From Nectonema munidae (Eukaryota; Nematomorpha; Nectonematoida; Nectonematidae), in NCBI GenBank assembly GCA_030549495.1, contig JAUIRK010000536.1:558001-622000 (forward strand): DNA of 64,000 nucleotides. The letters run 5' to 3'. A program made the position numbers and the translations under genes. The notes beneath the pieces are model-generated. The model worked only from the letters and a program-made list of their open reading frames with translations, searched no databases and was not told where the DNA came from. Below, piece after piece: positions 35,001-41,259 of this stretch; position 1 is the stretch's first letter, and each line of letters opens with the position of its first letter.

Positions 35001-37478
35001 TAGAGTATACGTTTTAATTCATAAGCACTAGATTTTAATTGAAAAAACTTTCAAAAAATATGTAATGACAAAATGTAATTGATATATAACTAGAAGTATA
35101 TGCATTTCTCAAAGCAAAACAAACGACCAAAATTTTATTAATCAAAGCAGAATTTGTTTATAAGACTAACACGTTGAAATGCAAAAACATTTTTTGTGTC
35201 TTGCATGATTCTGTTTCACGCTGAGCTTTTAAGTGTCCTTTCTTAGAAATCGGTAAAGATTCGTTTCGCAAAACGTGAGTCGCAAATAGTTCAACGAAAA
35301 TTATGCATCACAAAAAAGATTAATACATAAAACAATAAAAATATTTGAAAATTTCTTATTTATTTTTTTATTTATGAAATTGATTTCATTTTTGTTTTAA
35401 CTTCCTTTTCTAAACACACTCATAATGACTTCTAAAAGGCAAATAAACGTTATCTTATTTGTTATTGCGATTCAAATTTTAAAATTTTTAGAAGATTTCA
35501 TAAGATAAACCTATCCTAAAAATAAACAAAAAAGAAACAAGTTCCCCTATGAATTTTACAAGAATGTTAATGAATTAAATATTTGATGAAAAATATAGTG
35601 AAAAGCCAAATTTGAAAGCCTGGCATAGTGCGATTCGAAATCACGACTTTCTCAAACTAAAGATAAAATCAACTTCTGTGTAACTTTTTCATGTGGTGAT
35701 ACTGAATGAATCTTAAGAATCTTTAATAGGGAAAATATAAATAGAGTAGAAAGCAAACAGGATATATTTATAAGAATCATTTATTCTGTTATGACCTAAA
35801 TTCCATTTAGAAAGAATGCATAACTTTAATATCTTTTATAGCTAAAATACCAATTCATTGGTGTAAATTTTCAACTTTATTGTAATAAAATTTGGCCATA
35901 GAAGAAATAGATCTCAAATTTGATTGATTCACTGATGGGATTGGCTTTTGGCGAAGAACTATGAAAGCGAGCAACTTTAGGGTTAGTGATAGCCTTTTTA
36001 GGACTACTCTAACTGATCCTATATCCTTTGTAAGCATGTTGTCAACGTCATTGTATACCCTTCAGAAGACCATTGGACACAATCTAAATTCTATTTTTGT
36101 TTATAATGTGAAGATATTTTAATAGATCAAAATTGAGTGAAGATATCGCATTTTCAACAGTTGTATTTTTGATAATAGAGCATTGCAAGTAACTTTTTAG
36201 TATAAAAGAAATGGGAATTTTTATAGTGCCTTAAAAGATCTAATAACACTTCAAAATGCCGAAAATTGAATTACATCTATGCAAAATTCAAGCAACCACT
36301 ATTACATTAAATTATGAAGCCTGAGCTACCATTCACCTCTTATTTAATACATGCAAATATTTTAATCCTTTTCATATATAGAACAAAACAACAATCTTCA
36401 ATATTCCTACCTAAATCATTTTGGTGGTCGTCTGTTAATTCTTTCTTGGACAGAAAGCAGTGTAAATCTTCTATTTTTTCTTTGAATATATCGACTTATA
36501 GTAACGATACAAAGACAGATCTTATAATCTCAGCTCACAAAAACATTAAATTAGGCGATGGTATTAAAAACCCTTAAATTACAGATAATATAAAAGTAAG
36601 ATCATAATTAGTAGCTAAGCTAGAAATAAGAAACCTTTTAAAACAAATTAAATTAAATGAGAAATATATAAAACGAAAAAATACTAGTATAATTTGGAAA
36701 TAAAAATTACAAATTGATTTTGATTTCAAAAGTTTTAATAATAATTGGAAATACTTCAATTATATGTATTCACACAAATGATGAATTTACCACATAAGTA
36801 GTAAAATGATTTTTTTTACTATTTTTAATATTGATTTTACTAATTTTCTTTTTAAAATTACCACTTTTTTGTTTTCTGTGTATAAATTAAAATCTTTTTT
36901 TAACATTTAAAAACTTAACACAAAAACGCCAGTTGATGGAAATAATTGTTACTTTATTATTATAAAAAATTCTTCGTTATGATTTTTCACTGGAAGTTAA
37001 ACGATAATTTTCTTTAGTTTTGAGAAAGATGATCTTTTCATTATCAGCAAAATTTATTATAACCGCATATGGGCGAAACCTTATGTATATGGATAATTAA
37101 ATTTAATATAACAAATAGAATTGAGAGTATATTCCAATTGCGATTAATCTGTCCATCAGTAACTGATTTATGCGCATCCTAACTCAGCTTATAAAAACGT
37201 CATACTTTTGTGTTTAGAGCACAGCCGCTGGAAATCACGGAGGAGGTCCAGGCCTTTACACACCTGGTAGTTGTCTGGAAGATTTTAAGACTACGCCATT
37301 TATTGAGTGCAATGGAGCGCGTGGCTTCTGTGGCTTTCAAGCGAATAAACTCAGCTTTTGGCTTTCAGCGATGAAGAACAACGAGCAGTTTGTGAAACCG
37401 GAGGCCCAAGTCTTCAAGCACCAGAATACGAGAAAGGGGGTCAGTAGGTGTAGGGTGTGTTTGCGAAATTTGTACTGA
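1917..37478 (+). CDS. Col4a2: Type IV collagen alpha chain (alpha-2/viking-like), 3' 30 exons
   Basis: This gene encodes a basement-membrane collagen chain that is secreted, trimerises through NC1 and forms networks. Exons in order: 1917-2057, 2120-2290, 2937-2999, 3057-3101, 3163-3282, 7568-7778, 9886-10062, 11707-11832, 13126-13304, 13359-13452, 13517-13629, 14976-15159, 16300-16470, 16893-17000, 17065-17175, 17717-17875, 19173-19343, 19402-19542, 19604-19738, 20023-20198, 21199-21442, 24232-24336, 24933-25127, 26598-26840, 29436-29570, 29629-29781, 29836-29952, 30870-31061, 34631-34917, 37218-37478. All have GT donors and AG acceptors with matching phases (mostly a split Gly codon), giving 1575 codons and TGA. 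Human chains are about 1700 residues, so signal peptide, 7S domain and first Gly-X-Y repeats are missing to the left. The helix has about 20 interruptions, as in type IV. NC1 motifs [14 protein letters not shown] and SCLEDF, and the end VCLRNLY, resemble alpha-2 more than alpha-1. In flies the two chains are head-to-head; a partner gene to the left is possible but not seen. Confidence 0.93.
2120..2290 (+). CDS. Col4a2: Collagen IV exon 2 of window
   Basis: Fifty-seven codons, phase 0-0. It carries a long interruption, [14 protein letters not shown], between GPPG blocks; such flexible breaks are typical of type IV. The donor is GTAAGT. Confidence 0.85.
2937..2999 (+). CDS. Col4a2: Collagen IV exon 3 of window
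   Basis: Twenty-one codons, perfect Gly-X-Y ([13 protein letters not shown]), phase 0-0, followed by a 57-bp intron. Confidence 0.85.
3057..3101 (+). CDS. Col4a2: Collagen IV exon 4 of window
   Basis: Fifteen codons ([15 protein letters not shown]), phase 0-0. Acceptor TTTTAG, donor GTGACT. The exon is 45 bp, a size common in collagens. Confidence 0.8.
3163..3282 (+). CDS. Col4a2: Collagen IV exon 5 of window, with RGD
   Basis: Forty codons starting GARGDDG, so it contains an Arg-Gly-Asp triplet that could bind integrins if exposed. It ends GPPA, and the break continues into exon 6 (MNVD). A 4.3-kb intron follows. Confidence 0.87.
3283..7567. other. Collagen intron, 4.3 kb, nothing recognised
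   Basis: Phase-0 intron between exons 5 and 6. It contains AT-rich low-complexity runs and a few short open frames without family resemblance. No missed exon is needed, since the phases on both sides match. Confidence 0.5.
7568..7778 (+). CDS. Col4a2: Collagen IV exon 6 of window
   Basis: Seventy codons plus one base. It starts MNVDGYVG and then has an unbroken repeat. From here most junctions split a Gly codon after its first G. The ATG at its start is internal, not an initiator. Confidence 0.9.
7779..9885. other. Collagen intron, 2.1 kb, with a poly-G tract
   Basis: Intron between exons 6 and 7. Apart from a 20-base G run it is AT-rich with no recognised element. Confidence 0.5.
8613..8632 (+). 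repeat. Poly-G homopolymer, 20 bases
   Basis: Twenty consecutive G in a strongly AT-rich intron. Tracts of this kind recur as C runs at 57335 and 60962. Exact length may vary between individuals or reflect assembly error. Confidence 0.9.
9886..10062 (+). CDS. Col4a2: Collagen IV exon 7 of window
   Basis: Fifty-nine codons; starts by completing the split Gly ([10 protein letters not shown]). One short break, GMPGVGIRG. Acceptor CTTTAG, donor GTACAC. Confidence 0.9.
10063..11706. other. Collagen intron, 1.6 kb, with a CT-rich stretch
   Basis: Intron between exons 7 and 8. Positions about 10840-11200 are pyrimidine-rich on the + strand and give open frames on both strands that look like composition artefacts. 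No transposon recognised. Confidence 0.45.
11707..11832 (+). CDS. Col4a2: Collagen IV exon 8 of window
   Basis: Forty-two codons, split Gly on both sides. It has the break [10 protein letters not shown] near its start, then a perfect repeat to GEKG. Confidence 0.88.
12474..12569 (+). repeat. Local duplication, copy A
   Basis: About 96 bp covering the left flank and left end of the hAT-type element. It is repeated with few changes at 13765-13862. The shared part starts in flanking DNA, so it was copied after the element inserted. Confidence 0.75.
12495..13027. mobile_element. hAT-type non-autonomous element
   Basis: The ends are related inverted repeats: AAGTGATTATCAAC on the left and, reversed, CAGTGTTTCTCAAC on the right, each followed within about 10 bases by TGGAC. 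The flanks AGTTAAAG and AGTTAAGC look like a worn 8-bp target duplication, as hAT elements make. The interior has no transposase frame. Confidence 0.65.
13126..13304 (+). CDS. Col4a2: Collagen IV exon 9 of window, with Cys-X-X-Cys interruption
   Basis: Two bases plus 59 codons. The interruption GYCDFCMPG holds the only two cysteines of the triple-helical part in this window, so it is a candidate disulphide site between or within chains. A second break is GESVERG. It ends in phase 0. Confidence 0.88.
13359..13452 (+). CDS. Col4a2: Collagen IV exon 10 of window
   Basis: Thirty-one codons plus one base. After five triplets the repeat stops, and [16 protein letters not shown] begins a long non-collagenous break that ends in exon 11. 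Confidence 0.82.
13517..13629 (+). CDS. Col4a2: Collagen IV exon 11 of window
   Basis: Completes the split Asn codon (A|AT), reads NKGVQGEPG and then a clean repeat to GIQ. The acceptor is TTTAAG and the donor GTAAGT. Confidence 0.85.
13727..13997. mobile_element. Inverted-repeat element (MITE-like), 271 bp
   Basis: Starts TATATGCCTATATAATATT and ends with its reverse complement; the terminal repeats match over about 27 bases exactly (13727-13753 and 13971-13997) and weakly beyond. There is no coding. The middle contains a copy of 12474-12569 and a short AAC microsatellite. Family not resolved. Confidence 0.7.
13765..13862 (+). repeat. Local duplication, copy B
   Basis: Second copy of 12474-12569, sitting inside the 271-bp inverted-repeat element. 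It differs by a few substitutions and T-run length changes. Confidence 0.75.
13998..14975. other. Collagen intron remainder, nothing recognised
   Basis: Unique-looking sequence, slightly less AT-rich at 14200-14480, with no frame or element I can name. Confidence 0.4.
14976..15159 (+). CDS. Col4a2: Collagen IV exon 12 of window
   Basis: Sixty-one codons plus one base. Breaks are GIPGTSYYG and GQGIRG. The donor GTTAGC departs from consensus, but the phase match with exon 13 supports it. Confidence 0.87.
15160..16299. other. Collagen intron, 1.1 kb, nothing recognised
   Basis: AT-rich intron between exons 12 and 13. No repeat or coding seen. Confidence 0.5.
16300..16470 (+). CDS. Col4a2: Collagen IV exon 13 of window
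   Basis: Fifty-seven codons. It starts with the break [11 protein letters not shown] and has a second one, GKSSEAIPG, near the end. Confidence 0.86.
16471..16892. other. Collagen intron, 0.4 kb, nothing recognised
   Basis: Very AT-rich intron between exons 13 and 14. Confidence 0.5.
16893..17000 (+). CDS. Col4a2: Collagen IV exon 14 of window
   Basis: Thirty-six codons of uninterrupted Gly-X-Y, split Gly on both ends, then a 64-bp intron. Confidence 0.88.
17065..17175 (+). CDS. Col4a2: Collagen IV exon 15 of window
   Basis: Thirty-seven codons with the break [11 protein letters not shown]. Acceptor TTTAG, donor GTAAAT. Confidence 0.88.
17176..17716. other. Collagen intron, 0.5 kb, nothing recognised
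   Basis: AT-rich intron between exons 15 and 16; contains a short GTCGACatGTGTCGAC-like inverted motif near 17437 but no larger structure. Confidence 0.45.
17717..17875 (+). CDS. Col4a2: Collagen IV exon 16 of window
   Basis: Fifty-three codons with one break, GENFPG. It ends with the G of a split codon that exon 17 completes as Ala, not Gly. Confidence 0.88.
17876..19172. other. Collagen intron, 1.3 kb, nothing recognised
   Basis: AT-rich intron between exons 16 and 17. No transposon or exon seen. Confidence 0.5.
19173..19343 (+). CDS. Col4a2: Collagen IV exon 17 of window
   Basis: Fifty-seven codons. The split codon becomes GCT (Ala), giving GLPALDSAPG, an interruption made at the splice junction. 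The donor is a weak GTTTTT and the following intron only 58 bp. Confidence 0.85.
19402..19542 (+). CDS. Col4a2: Collagen IV exon 18 of window
   Basis: Forty-seven codons. One break, GHTFGGAPG. The donor is GTTTCC, with a 61-bp intron after it. Confidence 0.86.
19604..19738 (+). CDS. Col4a2: Collagen IV exon 19 of window
   Basis: Forty-five codons of uninterrupted repeat ([10 protein letters not shown] to GQDG). The acceptor is TTCAAG. Confidence 0.88.
20023..20198 (+). CDS. Col4a2: Collagen IV exon 20 of window
   Basis: Two bases plus 58 codons, ending GEM in phase 0 at a GTTATT donor. One short break, GDAGDGFPG. Confidence 0.86.
20199..21198. other. Collagen intron, 1.0 kb, nothing recognised
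   Basis: AT-rich phase-0 intron between exons 20 and 21 with no recognisable element. Confidence 0.5.
21199..21442 (+). CDS. Col4a2: Collagen IV exon 21 of window
   Basis: Eighty-one codons plus one base, the longest helical exon here. One break, GDDYFSPG. It starts in phase 0 (GEHGEDG) and a 2.8-kb intron follows. Confidence 0.88.
21955..22660 (-). mobile_element. Non-LTR retrotransposon (LINE) 3' fragment, antisense in collagen intron
   Basis: On the - strand, 22646-22425 reads [13 protein letters not shown] and [14 protein letters not shown], then after a frame change [21 protein letters not shown], and 22357-22094 reads [19 protein letters not shown] and [13 protein letters not shown]. 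This series is the C-terminal part of LINE reverse-transcriptase proteins, downstream of the catalytic core. At least one frameshift (near 22430) shows it is dead. The 5' part with the RT core is absent. The clade cannot be fixed from this piece. Confidence 0.8.
23466..23600 (+). mobile_element. hAT-type terminal sequence, one end only
   Basis: CAGGGGTCCGCAAACTTTTT followed by a C-rich stretch with ACCCC is the usual look of a hAT inverted terminal repeat. No matching right end was found nearby, so it is a solo end or truncated; the end coordinate is approximate. Confidence 0.4.
23690..24026 (-). mobile_element. Second LINE 3' fragment, antisense
   Basis: The - strand open frame at 24026-23715 contains [28 protein letters not shown] and [13 protein letters not shown], the far C-terminal part of a LINE RT protein, including the R-WFGHV and GR-K-RW-D blocks. 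A pyrimidine-repeat tail on the + strand (CTTCTTCTTCTTCTGC) marks its 3' end. It is related to, but not a duplicate of, the fragment at 22 kb. Confidence 0.8.
24232..24336 (+). CDS. Col4a2: Collagen IV exon 22 of window
   Basis: Thirty-five codons. The junction with exon 21 gives GFGNGSPG, two successive short breaks, then a perfect repeat. Confidence 0.87.
24425..24462. repeat. Perfect hairpin, 14-bp arms
   Basis: AAAGGTATCATATG at 24425-24438 and its exact reverse complement at 24449-24462, separated by 10 bases. It lies in a collagen intron. The arms are too short for a typical pre-miRNA. Confidence 0.8.
24933..25127 (+). CDS. Col4a2: Collagen IV exon 23 of window
   Basis: Sixty-five codons with one break, GNVIPG. 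Acceptor ATTTAG, donor GTATCA. Confidence 0.88.
25258..25935. mobile_element. Probable hAT-type non-autonomous element
   Basis: The left end reads GCTATGATTCTTAACTTTTT and then ACGGACCAC; the right end, reversed, starts CAGTGGTTTTTTACATCGGG and then TCCACGG. This paired pattern is typical of hAT-derived elements with worn ends. No target duplication or transposase frame is visible. The limits are approximate. Confidence 0.5.
25380..25605 (+). repeat. Segmental duplication, copy A
   Basis: 226 bp inside the putative hAT-type element, repeated at 27120-27347 with only a handful of substitutions near the left edge and a 2-bp difference near the right. Confidence 0.9.
26598..26840 (+). CDS. Col4a2: Collagen IV exon 24 of window
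   Basis: Eighty-one codons. Breaks are GFSTPG and the longer [11 protein letters not shown]. Split Gly on both ends. Confidence 0.88.
27120..27347 (+). repeat. Segmental duplication, copy B
   Basis: Near-identical copy of 25380-25605, joined 16 bp later to a copied piece of exon 26. The two source pieces are 4 kb apart, so this is a composite. Confidence 0.9.
27364..27456 (+). pseudogene. Orphan copy of collagen exon 26 (first half)
   Basis: Ninety-three bases identical to 29612-29704: end of the intron with its TTTTAG acceptor and the first 76 coding bases, through GQKG. After this the copy turns into A-rich DNA and meets an in-frame TAG at 27479. The only nearby GT gives the wrong phase for exon 25 (1 base needed, 2 left over), so it should not function as an exon. 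The perfect identity suggests a recent event. Confidence 0.9.
27482..29435. other. Collagen intron remainder, 2 kb, nothing recognised
   Basis: AT-rich sequence before exon 25. No coding or named repeat. Confidence 0.45.
29436..29570 (+). CDS. Col4a2: Collagen IV exon 25 of window
   Basis: Forty-five codons of uninterrupted repeat. The donor is a weak GTGGAA; the intron to exon 26 is 58 bp. Confidence 0.87.
29629..29781 (+). CDS. Col4a2: Collagen IV exon 26 of window
   Basis: Fifty-one codons with the break [10 protein letters not shown]. Its first 76 bases plus the acceptor exist as an exact second copy at 27364-27456. The donor is GTGGCG, followed by a 54-bp intron. Confidence 0.88.
29836..29952 (+). 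CDS. Col4a2: Collagen IV exon 27 of window
   Basis: Thirty-nine codons of uninterrupted repeat ([10 protein letters not shown] to GLPG), the last long helical block before NC1. Confidence 0.88.
30054..30104. repeat. Imperfect hairpin, 19-base arms
   Basis: Arms 30054-30072 and 30086-30104 pair at 16 of 19 positions (AGATTACGCT block exact, TTGACT outer block exact) around a 13-base loop, in the intron before NC1. Confidence 0.65.
30870..31061 (+). CDS. Col4a2: Collagen IV exon 28: end of helix and start of NC1
   Basis: Ends the helix with four triplets ([13 protein letters not shown]), then a linker, then the NC1 start: [12 protein letters not shown] (cysteine 1), [15 protein letters not shown] and AHTQDLG. 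The LWSGYS and EGNE motifs resemble human alpha-2. The split Gly at its end is completed by exon 29. Confidence 0.93.
31837..33590 (+). mobile_element. Decayed hAT element with BED/ZBED-like transposase, in collagen intron 28
   Basis: The open frame 31837-32211 (124 residues) reads [36 protein letters not shown] and [17 protein letters not shown], the start of hAT transposases of the ZBED/SCAND3-like group: a BED-type zinc finger with LPLCLLC, then the conserved DHI-DPDK-DL pattern. Further right, broken frames still show LQLDESS, ATDG and a C-terminal GDLRL-like dimerisation block up to about 33430. An inverted end, CCAAACTTTTTTGACCA when reversed, lies at about 33575. No left terminal repeat was found. 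Many stops and frameshifts make it dead. It has the gene's orientation. Confidence 0.78.
34631..34917 (+). CDS. Col4a2: Collagen IV exon 29: NC1 first C4 repeat and start of second
   Basis: Encodes [14 protein letters not shown], the block [22 protein letters not shown] and the start of the second repeat, LPNCPIGW with GYSFAM. It holds cysteines 2 to 7. Between YWL and ISRC there are 19 residues, the length of human alpha-2, but no methionine, although the cross-linking Met93 of NC1 lies in this segment. Confidence 0.95.
34918..37217. other. Last collagen intron, 2.3 kb, nothing firmly recognised
   Basis: Phase-0 intron between the last two NC1 exons. Around 35620-35660 the - strand has TTCGAATCGC in a weakly tRNA-like setting, too degenerate to call. 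Confidence 0.45.
37218..37478 (+). CDS. Col4a2: Collagen IV exon 30: end of NC1 and stop
   Basis: Eighty-six codons and TGA. It encodes [29 protein letters not shown], the segment QFVKPEA with the lysine expected for the sulfilimine partner, and the end [12 protein letters not shown]. It holds cysteines 8 to 12. Phase 0 joins exon 29 at [12 protein letters not shown]. Confidence 0.95.
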   Translation, partial: STAAGNHGGGPGLYTPGSCLEDFKTTPFIECNGARGFCGFQANKLSFWLSAMKNNEQFVKPEAQVFKHQNTRKGVSRCRVCLRNLY

Positions 37479-38880
37479 CCCCCTCTCTTTTACCTTTTTC
37501 TTTTTCATTTGTTAAACTACCCAAAGTGCTTATAATAACTACCATATAACTATTCTTTCTACTTTAATAAATTTTTTTAATCTTCTCTTTATCTGCAAAG
37601 TTGATAATTTTTTATAAAGATAGGAACAGTTGCTGGGGTAACGTCTTCAATTTCATCTACAAAAGATCCAACCAAGACTAAAACAAACCATTAAATTGAG
37701 TTTTCATCCTTTTTGTGTTTTCTTAACCACTCACTGTAAAGCGTATTTGTTAACCTATATTCTTTTTTTTTTACATCTTTCCGAAAATAACAAAATATAG
37801 AATATCATTTTGGCCATTTTATTTCAATTTTTTATAAATTTCTTCAGTGCAATTTTTTGAGTGAAATTGTTCGCCTGCCTTTCTGCTTTTGCGTGTTCCT
37901 TTTAGTGTTGGGCTAATCCTTCTTAAACCTCTCATCAACATGAAAAGATCAAATTACGACACACATTTTGTATATGCAGAAACAGAAAAGAAAAACAATC
38001 AACTTCTGTTTCGTTCCTAGATGAGGCAAATCTTCAGAATGTTATTTTAATCAAATAGTAATGATGATATTGTTATGAATTTCTTTTTACTACGTTTTTA
38101 ATTGATAATAATTCTGTCTAAAAATATAATAGCCCTTGAGTTAGAGTCAAAATTGAAAACATATTCCATAATTTCAATGATATATATCTTACATGCAAAA
38201 ATCCTCTTCCGAAAAAGGTGTCCTATGTGTACAAATCGGATAAAGAGTTGAAGCTACACAGGTAATTACGCATAGTTTCTTACTCCTGGTATTTGTAAAA
38301 ACATCATGCTTAAAACCATGCTTGCAAGCACCTTCATCATGAGTTGAGATTTTGGAGCAGAATTTTGAAATTCCATGCCATGAATTTTTCTTTTCATTGC
38401 AACGACATCCTGGTTAACGTCTTCAATTCGCTTAGTAATTCAATTTTAAGTAAATTTATGTATTCAACTAACAGTAAAATTATTTTTCCAATTTTTATCG
38501 AATTTGTTCTAAAGTTATCATTGAATAGCTTTTGATTAACTTTTTTCAAGAAAGGTAGCCCTTGAGGTGTAAGTATTTGTTTCTTTTGCTGAACGTGTTC
38601 TTATAGTGATATCATCAACTTCATCCCAGTACATTTAATTAAAGAATGGTGTAAGCTGTCAGTAAGAAGTTTAGTAGTTTTTTAACAGATAAATATTTTG
38701 AAGAGAGTAATTTAATAAATTCAATCATTTTTCAGCAGAAACTTTAAAGTTATACATTGTTAAATAAGAGCAGAAGAAAAAAAGACAGAAAAATACTTAA
38801 ATTAATAAAAAATGAAGAGCATTTCTCTTTGTATGGAATTTATAGCCTCATTTATCCGATTACGATATTTGTACTGGTTC
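37479..38880. other. Collagen 3' UTR and downstream intergenic DNA
   Basis: The first ~100 bp are probably 3' UTR. The rest is AT-rich with no gene recognised. Confidence 0.45.
37566..37571 (+). terminator. Candidate poly(A) signal of the collagen gene
   Basis: AATAAA lies 88 bp after the collagen stop codon, in a T-rich stretch. It is the first canonical signal downstream. AATAAA is common in DNA this AT-rich. Confidence 0.5.
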
Positions 38881-38884
38881 AGCT

Positions 38885-38960
38885 TTTATTCAACTATGAA
38901 GAAAGTAGGCTTGATGCGGGATCGAACCCATGACTTTGAGTTATCGAAGCCAAAACTATC
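38885..38960 (-). repeat. tRNA-like SINE fragment, copy 1
   Basis: On the - strand it contains GGGTTCGATCCC, a good match to the tRNA B box. About 60 of 75 bases match the second copy at 54508-54585, including TCAACTATGA, GCTTGATG and GTTATCGAA on the + strand. This fits a tRNA-derived SINE in antisense orientation. No poly-A tail was defined. Confidence 0.55.
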
Positions 38961-38999
38961 ATGAAACCTAGATTATAACAAGAATCTTACTTTTTTTAT

Positions 39000-39850
39000 T
39001 CAAATATAGAAATACAATTAACATATATTTATGTTTTTTTGATATTTTTTCCTGATATTTCAGCAAAAAACTTTATCTTATACATATAGATAGGGTTGCC
39101 AGATTTTAACCAGAAAAAGAGAACATTTAACAGAAAATAGCTTAAAAAAATTGAGCAAAACCGAACTAACTTAATCTCGTGATACTTTTTTTGTATAAAA
39201 AATGACTTTATTAAGAAAATTGCAAAAATCCAACAATTTTTTACTCCAACAAGTATTTGATTCTATCGTACACTTTGCGAAGATGAAATATTCTTGAAAA
39301 AAAACTTAATTTTGACGGAGATATCGATAAAATAAGAAACATTTTTGAAGTTAAAGGTTACTATCAGAATGCTTCTTACTGTGCCAATATATAATTTGTT
39401 TTTACATTCATTCCATTGATGCTTCATCAAAGAAAAATTTCTCTCTATATTTGCGTTATAGGCTTGTATTCCAAAAAAATATTGTGAGCTATTTTCAGTA
39501 ACTGAGAAAAGCTACCAATAAAACACACATTTAAAAAAAATATTCTTTTTCATCTTTAGAGATTTTTAAATACAGATATTGATCAAATAACTTTAATAAA
39601 TCATCCATTTGATATTAAATTATTTAAAAGAAACCAGAAATGTTATGCTTCGTAAAAAGTACGAAAAAATCCGATTAACTAAAAATTCAATTAACCGCAG
39701 GTGATTAACATTCATTACTATGGTATCGCGGTGATGATTTATTCTTTTAGAAGTACGCCCTCACACATAGTATTTCTAATTGTTATAATGACTCCATTTC
39801 ACTTGATCTAATTCTGAAGCAGCACTATCCCTACTGCAAATTCTTGGAAA
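39000..39850. other. Intergenic, nothing recognised
   Basis: AT-rich DNA without coding or named repeats. Confidence 0.4.
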
Positions 39851-40500
39851 AGCTTGGAATATGCATTTTTAATATGGGCGGGAAGCAAGCTTGATGATTA
39901 ATCATTTTCCTAGCGCACTCCTCATCTATTTTGAAAGAAGAAGCCTTGAGGAGGGAATAAAAAGAGATCTTATGGGAGATTAGAGAGAACAGGATTCTCG
40001 CTTTCATTTAACAGCCATGATACCTTTCTTCCTACCTACACAAACATTAGCATACACATAAGTAGTGTGTGAGTTATACATGATGTGTATACGTGTACTT
40101 GTGGTGTATATACTTTCGTAATCCACTTTGTGCTTTGCATAAACACGGAAAGCGCTTGTTGCGGCTTATGTATGAATCCTCGCTCACAAGGGTAAGTTTT
40201 GCTTCTGAATAACACTGACACACACACCGCATCACTCCCCATATCCCCCAAGGTAAGAATAGAAGTGCTTAATACGCGGCAATTTATAGTGCATATCATT
40301 ATGCGTTTTCGCTCATCGTGATTGGTGCGATTGGAGCTGTAGCGGTGCACTTGCAATATGTGCTAGTGTTAGGGGAAATTCTTCTCTTCTTCGCCTTCAC
40401 TTTCACTTTTAGCTTTCTACCGACACCCACGACAGAACCCAGACAAACGAAAAGTGGGATACGAATTTCACCATTTCACTTTTAGCGCCAAGATGAGTAA
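39850..40500 (+). promoter_or_regulatory. GC-richer island, candidate promoter and 5' exon
   Basis: About 650 bp with clearly more G and C than its surroundings. The right part has two ATTGG boxes (CCAAT on the other strand) near 40320, then a long pyrimidine stretch (CTTCTCTTCTTCGCC near 40382), which resembles a TCT/5'-TOP transcription start. It ends CGCCAAG ATG A at 40493 immediately followed by GTAAGG, a plausible splice donor. The layout matches a first exon that contains little more than the start codon. I found no downstream coding exon, so the gene, if real, is unknown; a transposon-derived patch is the alternative. Confidence 0.3.
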
Positions 40501-40603
40501 GGATATTTCAATTCTCTTTGTTTGCATATTTTTTGTGATTTTAACAATTTCTTTGTTTCACCAAAATCAACATCAAGGGAAGAATATAACCTTTGTTAAC
40601 TAG
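40493..40603 (+). CDS. Short hypothetical ORF with a hydrophobic N-terminus
   Basis: MSKDISILFVCIFFVILTIS then a polar tail and a stop at TAG, 36 codons in all. The segment from residue 5 to about 21 is hydrophobic, like a signal peptide or membrane segment. It starts at the end of the GC-richer island with an A at -3. The GTAAG overlapping codons 2-3 may be a splice donor instead. No homologue recognised. Confidence 0.15.
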   Translation: MSKDISILFVCIFFVILTISLFHQNQHQGKNITFVN

Positions 40604-41060
40604 ACACATAAGGAAGTAACGCTAAAAATAACATTAACCCCAGACAATTACGCACCCAATTAGTTAAAAAAAATGCTTTTTAAATAACACCAATTTACAA
40701 ATTAAAGCATCTTTCCTTGACTTTCTGAAAACAAAATTATTTTGTCATTAAATGATTTGGTACCCAGCGTATCCTTTTCATACAACAAAGGCTAAGTCCA
40801 GTCGACGTGTTTTTGGAGATAGGTTTTAAGGAAGTTAGAAGTTGGAAAAAGTTCAACAGGTTTCTCCTTCAAAAAATGGTAGCTTAAAAAAGGTACACAG
40901 AAGTAAAAATATAAAGTTTTTGAGCTCATGTAGATTTGGGAGACTACGCCTTCAGTTTATAGGCTTATACGCGCTTATAAAAATCAAATATACTTATAAC
41001 TCAATTTTAAATCGAGATAATCTTATAAGAAAAAAATAGTTGAGCAATACCATTTTTAGT
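40604..41060. other. Intergenic, nothing recognised
   Basis: No feature seen. Confidence 0.4.
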
Positions 41061-41249
41061 TCTATTTTGTCTTTTCGCAATTCCATTTTGTCTTTTTGTA
41101 ATTCTATTTTGTCTTTTTGCAATTCTGTTTTGTCTTTTTGCAATTATATTTGTCTTTTTTCTAATTATATTTTGTATTTTTGTAATTATATTTTGTATTT
41201 TTGTAATTATATTTTGTATTTTTGTAATTATATTTTGTCCTTTTGCAAT
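41061..41249 (+). repeat. 21-bp tandem repeat, nine units
   Basis: Nine successive 21-base units of the type TCTATTTTGTCTTTTTGCAAT; units 6-8 are identical to each other (TATATTTTGTATTTTTGTAAT). Since the period is a multiple of three, the frame at 41040-41273 repeats the heptapeptide S/Y-I-L-S/Y-F-C-N. I read this as a minisatellite, not a gene. Confidence 0.9.
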
Positions 41250-41259
41250 TCAGTTTCCT

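Noticed and set aside
35615-35665. tRNA gene or third SINE copy on the - strand
   Set aside because: A TTCGAATC motif is present, but the stems do not pair well and no A box was found.
40036-40356. 106-residue - strand ORF in the GC-richer island
   Set aside because: No recognisable domain; open frames are expected by chance in this composition, and the opposite strand has the promoter-like signals.
41061-41249. CRISPR array or a Cys-rich peptide gene
   Set aside because: Units are contiguous with no spacers, the genome is eukaryotic, and the peptide is a direct result of the 21-bp period.
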